Shown one piece after another: positions 12,810 through 19,336 of a DNA stretch of 19,336 nucleotides; the stretch's first letter is position 1, and the number at the start of each line of letters is the position of its first letter. Source of the DNA: Christensenella sp. UBA4263 (GTDB lineage: Bacteria > Bacillota > Clostridia > Christensenellales > Aristaeellaceae); NCBI GenBank assembly GCA_002395225.1, contig DGWH01000047.1:1-19336 (forward strand). Reading direction: 5' to 3'. Under the pieces are notes generated by a model. The model did no database searches. It saw nothing but the letters and a program-made list of their open reading frames with translations, and was not told the origin of the DNA. The translations under genes were made by a program, and so were the position numbers.

Positions 12810-14321
12810 TCAGGTGATGGGTGCGGGATTGAAAATGCACAGGTAATTATGCATCCCGTATTTTTCCGCAAAGGGCTGGTCCTCACCGCTGGCGCAGGCG
12901 ATGATTTTGTTGAAGATTTCGGTGCCGACCTCTTCAATGGTCTTCTCGCCGGTGGCCACATCGCCGGCGCTGATGTCGATGATGTCGGGCCACTGCGCCT
13001 TGAGTTCGTTCCGGCTGGATACCTTGATGACCGGGACGGCGGCCAGGTTATAGGGCGTTCCGCGGCCGGTCATGAATACCTGCAGGCCGATGCCGCTGGC
13101 CATCTGACAGGGTCCGCAGACGATGTCGCTGGCAGGGGTGGCGGCGAAGATTTCGCCGTGTTTGGTGGGACGCTCGGCCGGGGAGAGGACCTCGACGATG
13201 GGGGAAGTGCCGGATTTGGCAATACTGCCCATGGCCTTTTCCACGATGTTGGAAAGACCGCCCTTTTTGTTTCCGGGGGTGGGGTTGGCGCTGCGGTCCA
13301 CATTGGCATCCGCCAGATAATGGTCGTACCACCGCATTTCAGCCGCCAGTTTATCCCGCACCTCGGCGGATACGCAGCGCTCGGCGATGAAGTGGACGCC
13401 GTCGCGGACCTCGGTTACCTCGCTGAACAGCACGGTGCCGCCGCCGCTGACCAGCATGTCGGCCGCATAGCCGGCACTGGGGTTGGCGGAAACGCCGGAG
13501 AAGGCATCACTGCCGCCGCACTGCATGCCGATGAGCAGATCGGAGAGAGGCAGTTCCTCGCGCCGGCGCTCGTTGAGGATTTTCAGTTTCTTTTCGGCCA
13601 TGGCCAGGATGGCCTGCATGCATCCTTCAAATCCGTGGCATTCCTGCAGGACGATGACGTTTTCCGGTGTATTGTTTTCAGGCCCGACCAGCATGTCAGC
13701 CGTGAGCTTTTCGCAGCCCAGGGAGACGACCATCAGCTGTCCGCCGAAATTGGGATGATGGCAGATGTTGCGAAGGGCACGGATGGGCACCTTGGCCTCC
13801 GGCGCATTGATGGCCACGCCGCATCCATAGGCATGATTGATGGGAACCACGTCATCTACATTCGGGTATTTGGGCAGAAGCTCCCGGCGGATCCGCTCAA
13901 TGGCCACGTTCAGGGTTCCCTCAACACACTGCACCGTGGTCTGAATGCCCAGATAATTGCGGGTGCCGGCATAGCCGCCCTCCGGATTCCGGTATCCCTT
14001 CCAGGTCTTTACCGGCGGCTCAGGCAGGTCTGTCCGGATGTTGGTGCCAAAGGGCATGTCATCCAGGCTCGGCGGCGTGGGGAGACGCAGCATATGTTCA
14101 TTGATCCATGAACCTTTTGGAATAAAGTCGAGGGCATACCCCAGCGTGACGCCATAGCGGATAATCGCGGCGTCTTTGGGGATATCGGTGAGGGCAATCT
14201 TGTGTGCCTGCGGAATATCCTGCAGGGCAATGAGGCCGGGCTGAATTTCCGTTCCTTTGGGAATCTCCCTGACCGCAATGGCGACATTATCCTCAGGCTT
14301 AATCTGTACAGTTGTACGCAT
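12810..14321 (-). CDS. garD: Galactarate dehydratase
   Basis: The 503-residue product corresponds to GarD (523 residues in E. coli) of the UxaA/GarD family. The N-terminal SAF-like domain (residues about 1-80) carries DNVAIAVREIPKGTEI and IIRYGVTLGYALDFIPKGSW. The catalytic part has the blocks GTRNYLGIQTTVQC, NHAYGCGVAINAP, FGGQLMVVSLGCEKL, IGMQCGGSDAFSGVSANP, FSEVTEVRD, RSANPTPGNKKGGLSNIVEK, GTSPIVEVLSP and MTGRGTPYNLAAVPVIK. It dehydrates galactarate (mucate) to 5-dehydro-4-deoxy-D-glucarate in the cytosol. GNKKGGLSNIVEKA and the ending FNPAPIT favour GarD over altronate dehydratase. AAGGAG lies 6 nt before the start. Terminator-like hairpins stand both upstream and downstream, so its output may differ from that of gudD. 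Confidence 0.9.
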   Translation of the reverse strand: MRTTVQIKPEDNVAIAVREIPKGTEIQPGLIALQDIPQAHKIALTDIPKDAAIIRYGVTLGYALDFIPKGSWINEHMLRLPTPPSLDDMPFGTNIRTDLPEPPVKTWKGYRNPEGGYAGTRNYLGIQTTVQCVEGTLNVAIERIRRELLPKYPNVDDVVPINHAYGCGVAINAPEAKVPIRALRNICHHPNFGGQLMVVSLGCEKLTADMLVGPENNTPENVIVLQECHGFEGCMQAILAMAEKKLKILNERRREELPLSDLLIGMQCGGSDAFSGVSANPSAGYAADMLVSGGGTVLFSEVTEVRDGVHFIAERCVSAEVRDKLAAEMRWYDHYLADANVDRSANPTPGNKKGGLSNIVEKAMGSIAKSGTSPIVEVLSPAERPTKHGEIFAATPASDIVCGPCQMASGIGLQVFMTGRGTPYNLAAVPVIKVSSRNELKAQWPDIIDISAGDVATGEKTIEEVGTEIFNKIIACASGEDQPFAEKYGMHNYLCIFNPAPIT

Positions 14322-14368
14322 ATTTTTCTCCTTCTCAGGGCAACGCTGAGATGCATCAGATCTGTGAG

Positions 14369-14398
14369 AAAAAGGCCGACCGGCACACGCCGGCCGGC
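14369..14398 (-). terminator. Terminator-like hairpin between gudD and garD
   Basis: On the minus strand GCCGGCCGGC, loop GTGT, GCCGGTCGGC (14398 to 14375) is followed by C and TTTTT (14373-14369). It lies 6 nt after the gudD stop, so only read-through or a separate promoter would supply garD transcript. Confidence 0.72.
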
Positions 14399-14404
14399 TT
14401 TGAA

Positions 14405-15733
14405 TTATCTTACCAGACAGGGCTTTTTATTGTCAAACTTCCAGCCGGGGATCAGGAACTGCATGCCGATGGAGTCATCACGGGCGCCGAGGCAGTTCTC
14501 CATGTAGATCTGGTTGGCCTTTTTGACCTGATCCAGATCCACATCGATGCCAAGGCCGGGCTTCTTCGGCAGATCGATGCAGCCATCCACGATCTGAAGG
14601 GGCTCCTTGGTCAGCCGCTCGCGGCCTTCCTGCCAGATCCAGTGGGTGTCGATGCCGTTCATCTTTCCGGGGATGGCGGCGGCGCACTGGGTCACCATGG
14701 CCAGGGAGATGTCGAAGTGGTTGTTGCTGTGGCAGCCCCACATGAGGCCGAAATCGTTGCACAGCTGGCCCACGCGGACAGAACCGTTCATGGTCCAGAA
14801 ATGCGGATCCGCCAGCGGAATATCCACGCTCTGCAGGGCGATGGTGTGGCACATCTGCCGCCAGTCGGTGTTGATCATGTTGGTGGCGGTGGGCATCATG
14901 GTCGCCTTGCGGAACTCGGCCATGACCTCACGGCCGGAGAAGCCGTCCTCAGCGCCACAGGGATCTTCCATATAGGCCAGAACCTTCTTGAGATCCGGCG
15001 CTACCTCAAGGGCTTCCTTCAGGGACCAGCAGCCGTTGGGATCCAGATCCACGCGGGCATCCGGGAAGGCCTTCTTGATGGCTGTTACCGCCTTGACTTC
15101 TTCCTTGGGAGCCAGGACGCCGCCCTTCAGCTTGAAGTCGACGAAGCCGTACTTTTCCACGGTGGCTCTGGCCAGCTCGACGATGGCATCCGGGGTCAGG
15201 GCCTCTTCGTTGCGCAGCCGGTACCACTTGCAGTCGCTGTTTTCCTCGCTCATGTAAGGAAGGGTGGTCTTTTTCCGGTCGCCGATGTAGAACAGATAGC
15301 TGAGGAACTGGACGCGGTCACGCTGGATGCCGTCGCCCATCAGCGCGGCAGCCGGAACTTCCAGATACTTGCCCAGGAGGTCCAGGAGCGGCGCCTCAAT
15401 GGCGGTGACCACGTGGACGCCGGTGCGCAGGTCAAAGGTCTGCAGGCCGCGCACGTCATCCTTGATGTTGGCATTCAGCCAGGCACGAACCTTGTTGAGG
15501 GTGCCCTTATAGTCTGAAATCGGGGTGTCCAATACCAGATCCTTCACCTGCTCAAGGGCCTTGGTGATCTTCTGTCCGCCGGGAACCTCGCCGACGCCCA
15601 GGTTTCCGGTGCTGTCCTCAAGGACGACGACATTGCGGGTAAAATAAGGCGCGTGGGCACCGGAGAGGTTCAGCTCCATGCTGTCATGTCCGGCTACCGG
15701 ATATACGTCCATTTTAACTACTTTGGGGATCAT
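14405..15733 (-). CDS. gudD: D-glucarate dehydratase
   Basis: Enolase-superfamily enzyme that dehydrates D-glucarate to 5-dehydro-4-deoxy-D-glucarate. GGAGGAG just before ATG 15733 fixes the start (442 residues plus stop); an upstream ATG at 15757 has no such site. Catalytic residues of the E. coli enzyme are all present with matching spacing: Lys201 and Lys203 in FKLKGG, Asp231 in DLDPNG, Glu256 in MEDPCG, Asn285 in TATNM, Asp309 in LADP, and His335 in WGCHSNNHFD. The capping-domain start GHDSMELNLSGAHAPYFTRN is also typical. It lies between garK and garD, and with GarD it lets the cell feed both aldarates into one intermediate. Function is close to certain; L-idarate may also be accepted, as in the family. 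Confidence 0.95.
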   Translation of the reverse strand: MIPKVVKMDVYPVAGHDSMELNLSGAHAPYFTRNVVVLEDSTGNLGVGEVPGGQKITKALEQVKDLVLDTPISDYKGTLNKVRAWLNANIKDDVRGLQTFDLRTGVHVVTAIEAPLLDLLGKYLEVPAAALMGDGIQRDRVQFLSYLFYIGDRKKTTLPYMSEENSDCKWYRLRNEEALTPDAIVELARATVEKYGFVDFKLKGGVLAPKEEVKAVTAIKKAFPDARVDLDPNGCWSLKEALEVAPDLKKVLAYMEDPCGAEDGFSGREVMAEFRKATMMPTATNMINTDWRQMCHTIALQSVDIPLADPHFWTMNGSVRVGQLCNDFGLMWGCHSNNHFDISLAMVTQCAAAIPGKMNGIDTHWIWQEGRERLTKEPLQIVDGCIDLPKKPGLGIDVDLDQVKKANQIYMENCLGARDDSIGMQFLIPGWKFDNKKPCLVR

Positions 15734-15775
15734 GTTACTCTCCTCCATGTCTGTCATTTACCGTCAGTAAGGATT

Positions 15776-16918
15776 TCATTTCAGATTCATGCCGATGCGG
15801 ACGGCGCGCAGCAGCCGCTCGGCAGCGTATTCATAGAGCGCGGAGGCATCGGTCATGGCCTTTTCAAGGCTCATGGGACCGGTGGCAATGGTCATCATGG
15901 TGCTCTCGCACAGATCAAACAGGCCCTCGGCGCCCTCGCCGATGCCCCCGACGATGGCCAGGGTGGGGATGCCCTGTTTGGCACAGCGCCGGGCAACGCC
16001 CACCGGGACTTTCCCGAAGCGGACGCTCTGGCCGTCGATCATGCCCTCGCCGGTGATGGCCAGGCTGACGCCCTCCAGCTTTTTGTCAAAGTCCACGGCA
16101 TCCAGAACGGCGTCGATGCCGCTTTTCAGCTGCATGCCCAGGACGCCACCCAGGGCGGCACCGAGACCGCCTGCGGCACCGGCACCGGCAAAGCCGGCGA
16201 TATCCCGATGAACCGCCTCGCTGACGACGCGGGCATAATTGACCATGCCTGCCTCCAGTTCATCCCGGATGGCCGGTGTGGCGCCTTTCTGCGGCCCGTA
16301 GATATAGGTGGCGCCGTTCTCCCCGAGAAGCGGATTGGTCACATCACAGATGACGGTGATCCGGGTGTCGGCGAGTTCGGGCATCAGGCGGGAGAAATCG
16401 GCGCGGTGAACGTTGATCAGCTGGCCGCCCACAGGGGACACTTCCTGTCCCTGGGCATCGGTAAAGCGGGCACCCAGGGCGGTGAGCATGCCCATGCCGC
16501 CGTCATTGGTGGCGCTGCCGCCGATGCCGATGAGGATGTTGCGCACGCCGCGGCGGAGCGCGTCGGCAATCATTTCCCCGGTGCCAAGACTCGTGGCATT
16601 GCGGGGATCTTTCCGGTCCATGGGCACATAGGGCAGTCCGCTGGCCTCCGCCATTTCCATCACGGCGGTGCCGTCACTGAGCAGGCCCCAGTGGGCGGTT
16701 TCGCGCTCGAAGAGAGGACCGGTTACCTCGGTCTGCATTCTCGTGCCGCCCATGGCCCGCAGGAGCGCCTCCACCGTTCCCTCGCCGCCGTCGGCGACCG
16801 GGACGGAAATGGTCTCCGTGCCCGGAAAGAGACGGGCAGTGACGCGTTCCAGAATGTCGCAGCATTCCAGTGCGGAGAGTGATCCCTTGAAGGAATCAGG
16901 TGCAAAGATGAATTTCAT
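15776..16918 (-). CDS. garK: Glycerate 2-kinase
   Basis: The 380-residue product matches GarK/GlxK. The N-terminus is FIFAPDSFKGSLSALECCDI; VADGGEGTVEALL is near residue 45; TSLGTGEMI and IGIGGSATNDGGMGMLTALG contain the glycine-rich loop; NPLLGENGATYIYGPQKGA is in the middle; then AGAAGGLGAALGG, and ITGEGMIDGQS in the last third. It phosphorylates D-glycerate with ATP to 2-phosphoglycerate, which enters lower glycolysis, and acts after GarR. It sits 55 nt downstream of garR, from which it is separated by a strong hairpin without a T run. Confidence 0.93.
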   Translation of the reverse strand: MKFIFAPDSFKGSLSALECCDILERVTARLFPGTETISVPVADGGEGTVEALLRAMGGTRMQTEVTGPLFERETAHWGLLSDGTAVMEMAEASGLPYVPMDRKDPRNATSLGTGEMIADALRRGVRNILIGIGGSATNDGGMGMLTALGARFTDAQGQEVSPVGGQLINVHRADFSRLMPELADTRITVICDVTNPLLGENGATYIYGPQKGATPAIRDELEAGMVNYARVVSEAVHRDIAGFAGAGAAGGLGAALGGVLGMQLKSGIDAVLDAVDFDKKLEGVSLAITGEGMIDGQSVRFGKVPVGVARRCAKQGIPTLAIVGGIGEGAEGLFDLCESTMMTIATGPMSLEKAMTDASALYEYAAERLLRAVRIGMNLK

Positions 16919-16942
16919 ATCGCGTCTCCCGTATGTTCAGGC

Positions 16943-16966
16943 GGGGCGAAGCAGGCGCTTCGCCCC
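16943..16966. repeat. Intercistronic hairpin between garR and garK
   Basis: A perfect 10-bp stem, GGGGCGAAGC (16943-16952) with GCTTCGCCCC (16957-16966), has a 4-nt loop and no T run on the minus strand. It starts 7 nt after the garR stop and fits an RNA processing or stability element in a polycistronic message. Confidence 0.75.
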
Positions 16967-16973
16967 GGAAGGA

Positions 16974-17858
16974 TCAGTGATGCAGCACTTCGCCGGTGAG
17001 TTTCTGATAATACTTGAGCAGAGCGCTGTGGTCGCAGGAACCGTCGCCGTCGTGATGGAGAACCTTCATCATCTCGAGAACGGCCTGGGTCAGCGGGATG
17101 GGGGCATCCACGGCCTTGGCGGCATCCACTACGTTGTTGAGGTCCTTGATGTGCAGGTCAATGCGGAAGCCGGGCTGGAAGTTCTGGTCCATCATCATGG
17201 GGGCTTTGGCGTTCATGACCGTGCTGCCGGCCAGGCCGCCGCGGATGGCCTCAAAGATCTTCTGGGGCTCAACACCGCACATCTGGCCCATCTGCATGGC
17301 CTCGGCCAGTGCCGCGATGTTGACGGCCACGATGGTCTGGTTGCACAGCTTGGTGACGTTGCCGGCACCCACGTCGCCGCAGAGAACGACCGAGCTGCCC
17401 ATGGCCTCGAGGACGGGCTTGAAGCGGTTGAAGATCTCCTCCTTGCCGCCGACCATGAAGCTGAGGGTGCCGTCCACGGCCTTGGGCTGTCCGCCGGACA
17501 CCGGCGCATCCAGCATCTCAATGCCGTGCTTGGCCAGTTCGGCAGCGATTTCGCGGCTGGCCACCGGGTTGATGGAAGAGCAGTCGATGAATACAGCGGT
17601 CTTGGGCATCTTCTCGGCCAGCTTGTCATCCTCCAGCATGACGGACTTGACATGCGGGCTGTTGGGCAGCATGGTGATGACCAGATCCACATCGCGGACG
17701 GTATCGGAAGAGCTGGCACAGGCGGTGGCGCCGGCGGCGCTCAGTTCGTCAATGGTGGCCTGATTGCGGTCATACACAAACAGCTGGTGGCCTGCCTTGA
17801 GCAGGTTCTTTGCCATGGGCTTGCCCATAATTCCAAGACCGATGAATGCGATTTTCAT
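16974..17858 (-). CDS. garR: 2-hydroxy-3-oxopropionate (tartronate semialdehyde) reductase
   Basis: The 294-residue product is a beta-hydroxyacid dehydrogenase. The NAD(P)-binding motif GLGIMG is at residues 7-12, the substrate-binding segment DAPVSGGQPKA is near residue 117, the catalytic lysine lies in GAGNVTKLCNQ near residue 170, and the C-terminal helical domain has GFRIDLHIKDLNN. These features and the neighbours point to GarR/GlxR, which reduces tartronate semialdehyde to D-glycerate. 3-Hydroxyisobutyrate dehydrogenase is the close alternative by sequence, but garK, gudD and garD beside it settle the likely role. TAGGAGGA stands before the start, 19 nt after the AEC stop. Confidence 0.92.
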   Translation of the reverse strand: MKIAFIGLGIMGKPMAKNLLKAGHQLFVYDRNQATIDELSAAGATACASSSDTVRDVDLVITMLPNSPHVKSVMLEDDKLAEKMPKTAVFIDCSSINPVASREIAAELAKHGIEMLDAPVSGGQPKAVDGTLSFMVGGKEEIFNRFKPVLEAMGSSVVLCGDVGAGNVTKLCNQTIVAVNIAALAEAMQMGQMCGVEPQKIFEAIRGGLAGSTVMNAKAPMMMDQNFQPGFRIDLHIKDLNNVVDAAKAVDAPIPLTQAVLEMMKVLHHDGDGSCDHSALLKYYQKLTGEVLHH

Positions 17859-17877
17859 AATACATTCCTCCTAAAGA

Positions 17878-18801
17878 TTATTGAATGAGTTGAATAAGCC
17901 AGGTGATAAAGGGAACGGTGATCACGCTGAGCAGCGTGGAGACGCTGACACAGGCCGAGGCAAATACGTGATCGCCGCCGTATCGTTCTGCCATGGCTGC
18001 GGTATTGCTTGCCACGGGCATGGCCAGAAGAATCACGCAGATGTTCATGACCATTTCCTCAGCATGCAGGAATTTCAGCAGCACGGCAAACAGCAGGGGA
18101 AAGAGAATCAGACGAAGGGCAGTGATCAGGAGCACGGAGGGATCCAGCAGTTTCCGGAAATCCATGTGGGCCAGGGTGGCACCGATGAGGATCATGGAAA
18201 GCGGTCCCGTCATGCTGCCCAGATTGGCAATGGCTTTCCCGAACACCCCGGGAATCTGCCAGCCGGTGATCATCAGGACAGCACCGATATAGATGGTCAC
18301 CACCATGGGATTGAGCAGCACGTTTTTGACCCATCCGCCCTTTTCCGGCTTGACGAAAAAGCCGAGGCCCACGGTCCACTGGAGAATGCGGGGCGGGATC
18401 AGGTACATGCTGGCGTAAAAGACACCGGCCGGTCCGAAGACCAAGCTGATGATGGGAAGGCCGGCGTTTCCGGCATTGCTGAACATGCTGGCATACATCA
18501 GGACCTTGCGCTTGTTGTCCGGCTGGCGCCGCCAGAGGACCCGGCCAATGAGGCCGGTCACGACGCAGCCCGCCAGGGCAATGAGCATGACCCAGAAGGA
18601 GGAAAGGATTTCCTCCCGGGTGGTGGGTTTGTTGAACGCGTTGAGGACCATCATGGGCATGGCCACATCCATGAGCAGACGCACCAGGACGGCCCGGTTG
18701 TCCTCCCGGACGATGTTCAGCCGGCTGATTATGAAGCCGCACAGCATGTACAGAAACAGAAGCAGCTGGGTGTCGATCATCCGGGAGACGATATCACTCA
18801 C
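17878..18801 (-). CDS. AEC-family membrane transporter, copy 2
   Basis: The 307-residue, roughly ten-helix protein has the start IDTQLLLFLYMLCGFIISRL, SMFSNAGNAGLPII followed by VFGPAGVFYASMYLIPPRIL, and the second-half PLSMILIGATLAHMD and LLAMPVASNTAAMAERYGGD. The first gene half and the PLxMxxIG segment closely resemble copy 1 at 9436-10341. It begins with GTG at 18801, overlapping the DapA-family stop by four bases (GTGA). It lies inside the aldarate operon where other bacteria place an MFS transporter such as GudP or GarP, so uptake of an aldarate is the natural guess. AEC transport of glucarate or galactarate is not something I know to be established. Confidence 0.88.
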   Translation of the reverse strand: MSDIVSRMIDTQLLLFLYMLCGFIISRLNIVREDNRAVLVRLLMDVAMPMMVLNAFNKPTTREEILSSFWVMLIALAGCVVTGLIGRVLWRRQPDNKRKVLMYASMFSNAGNAGLPIISLVFGPAGVFYASMYLIPPRILQWTVGLGFFVKPEKGGWVKNVLLNPMVVTIYIGAVLMITGWQIPGVFGKAIANLGSMTGPLSMILIGATLAHMDFRKLLDPSVLLITALRLILFPLLFAVLLKFLHAEEMVMNICVILLAMPVASNTAAMAERYGGDHVFASACVSVSTLLSVITVPFITWLIQLIQ

Positions 18802-19336
18802 AGAAGACCCATCCCTGCCAGAACACCGCGGAGTTTCTCACGCTGATCCTCATGCAGCGGCAGAATGGGCGGCACGCAGTCGCCGCAGTCGTGCCCGATG
18901 AGCTTGAGGGCTTCCTTGAGGGTGACGGGGAAGGAACCCATGTTGGTGGCAATGCGCAGGGCGCTGAGCTTGAACTGCGCCTCTAGCGCGCCCTCATAAT
19001 CCTTCTGGCAGAACTTCTCGTAGATGTCAACGGCAATGCGCGGGGCCACGTTGGCGCAGCTGGCGATGGCACCGGTGGCGCCGTAGTGCAGGCCGGCCAG
19101 GATGAGGGTGTCACGGCCCATCATGACGCTGAAGTTCTTACCGCGGGTGAGGCGGATGTATTCCTCCGCATTGGTCATGTCGCCGGTGGAGTCCTTGGCG
19201 GCAACGATGTTGTCGATGTCGGCCAGACGGGCCACGGTGGCGGGTTCCACGGTGACGTTGGTCTTGGGCTTGTTGTTGTAGATGATGATGGGCAGGCTGG
19301 TCTCGGAGGCGATGGCGCGATAGTACTCGTAGACCT
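18798..19336 (-). CDS. DapA-family (dihydrodipicolinate synthase/N-acetylneuraminate lyase) aldolase or lyase, partial
   Basis: The frame runs open to the window edge, so the first 40% of the protein is missing; 178 residues are visible. The Schiff-base lysine is in VAAKDSTGD, preceded by the conserved tyrosine in IIIYNNKPKTNV; GLHYGATGAIASCANVAP closes the barrel site. Members act on 2-oxo acids. In this locus it would be either a 5-dehydro-4-deoxyglucarate aldolase (giving pyruvate and tartronate semialdehyde) or the decarboxylating dehydratase (giving 2-oxoglutarate semialdehyde). The adjacent garR and garK need tartronate semialdehyde, which favours the aldolase. Its stop overlaps the AEC start. 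Confidence 0.85.
   Translation of the reverse strand, partial: VYEYYRAIASETSLPIIIYNNKPKTNVTVEPATVARLADIDNIVAAKDSTGDMTNAEEYIRLTRGKNFSVMMGRDTLILAGLHYGATGAIASCANVAPRIAVDIYEKFCQKDYEGALEAQFKLSALRIATNMGSFPVTLKEALKLIGHDCGDCVPPILPLHEDQREKLRGVLAGMGLL

Noticed and set aside
12714..14111. Very long open frame (465 codons) on the plus strand, and similar ones at 11471-12358, 14312-15517, 15653-16882, 16668-17888 and 17881-18846
   Set aside because: They lie opposite clearly recognised genes (garD, GltD-like, gudD, garK, garR, AEC), are rich in His/Gly/Ala/Asp as expected for antisense of GC-rich codons, and match no family.
1..19336. CRISPR arrays, tRNA and rRNA genes
   Set aside because: I saw no regularly spaced repeat series and no cloverleaf or rRNA-like sequence on either strand; the short repeats present come in two to four copies only.

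Overview
The window looks like chromosomal DNA of a gut- or rumen-type Firmicute, probably class Clostridia. The signs are strong GGAGG-type ribosome binding sites, moderate GC, TTGACA/TATAAT promoters with 17-bp spacers, RelB/YafQ-type toxin-antitoxin genes, GyrI-like and MerR genes, and a YjdF-family protein. No rRNA, tRNA or CRISPR array is visible, and the genus cannot be fixed from the sequence.

The window has two halves. Positions 1 to about 9,240 are a plus-strand accessory region of short cargo genes mixed with debris. It opens with the 3' end of a YjdF-family gene, overlapped by a small lipoprotein gene, which is in turn overlapped by a protein kinase-like/GNAT acetyltransferase fusion. 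Next come the last codons of a serine recombinase, a small double-glycine-leader peptide with its own promoter, a broken YbaK-type deacylase, a broken GyrI-like domain, and a RelB/YafQ toxin-antitoxin pair whose end abuts IS-like direct repeats. After these comes a run of small ligand-binding genes: GyrI-like, VOC, TIGR04076, GyrI-like, and a MerR regulator with a GyrI-like domain. The MerR gene has a textbook 19-bp-spacer promoter. A terminator and a nested inverted-repeat array then precede an in-frame chimera of a DNA methyltransferase fragment and a BRO-type phage antirepressor. The half ends with prophage debris (antisense HNH nuclease, tape-measure C-terminus, frameshifted distal tail protein) and a long near-perfect palindrome.

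Positions 9,377 to 19,336 are an orderly minus-strand aldarate (glucarate/galactarate) catabolic locus. In transcription order it holds a DapA-family lyase (partial, at the window edge), an AEC-family transporter, tartronate semialdehyde reductase (garR), glycerate 2-kinase (garK), glucarate dehydratase (gudD) and galactarate dehydratase (garD). After a terminator come a stand-alone GltD-like flavoprotein, a DUF362 protein and a second AEC transporter, closed by a strong terminator at 9,377-9,409.

The inferred pathway is as follows. GudD and GarD both make 5-dehydro-4-deoxy-D-glucarate. An aldolase, for which the DapA-family protein is the candidate, would cleave it to pyruvate and tartronate semialdehyde. 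GarR and GarK then carry the semialdehyde through glycerate to 2-phosphoglycerate. The two AEC proteins are the only transporters in sight. The most interesting points are the GyrI-like gene cluster with its MerR promoter, the double-glycine peptide with a CxH...CxxC core, the kinase-GNAT fusion, the methyltransferase-BRO chimera, the two unexplained inverted-repeat structures, and the unusual aldarate locus (AEC transporters, DapA-type lyase, GltD-like/DUF362 pair).
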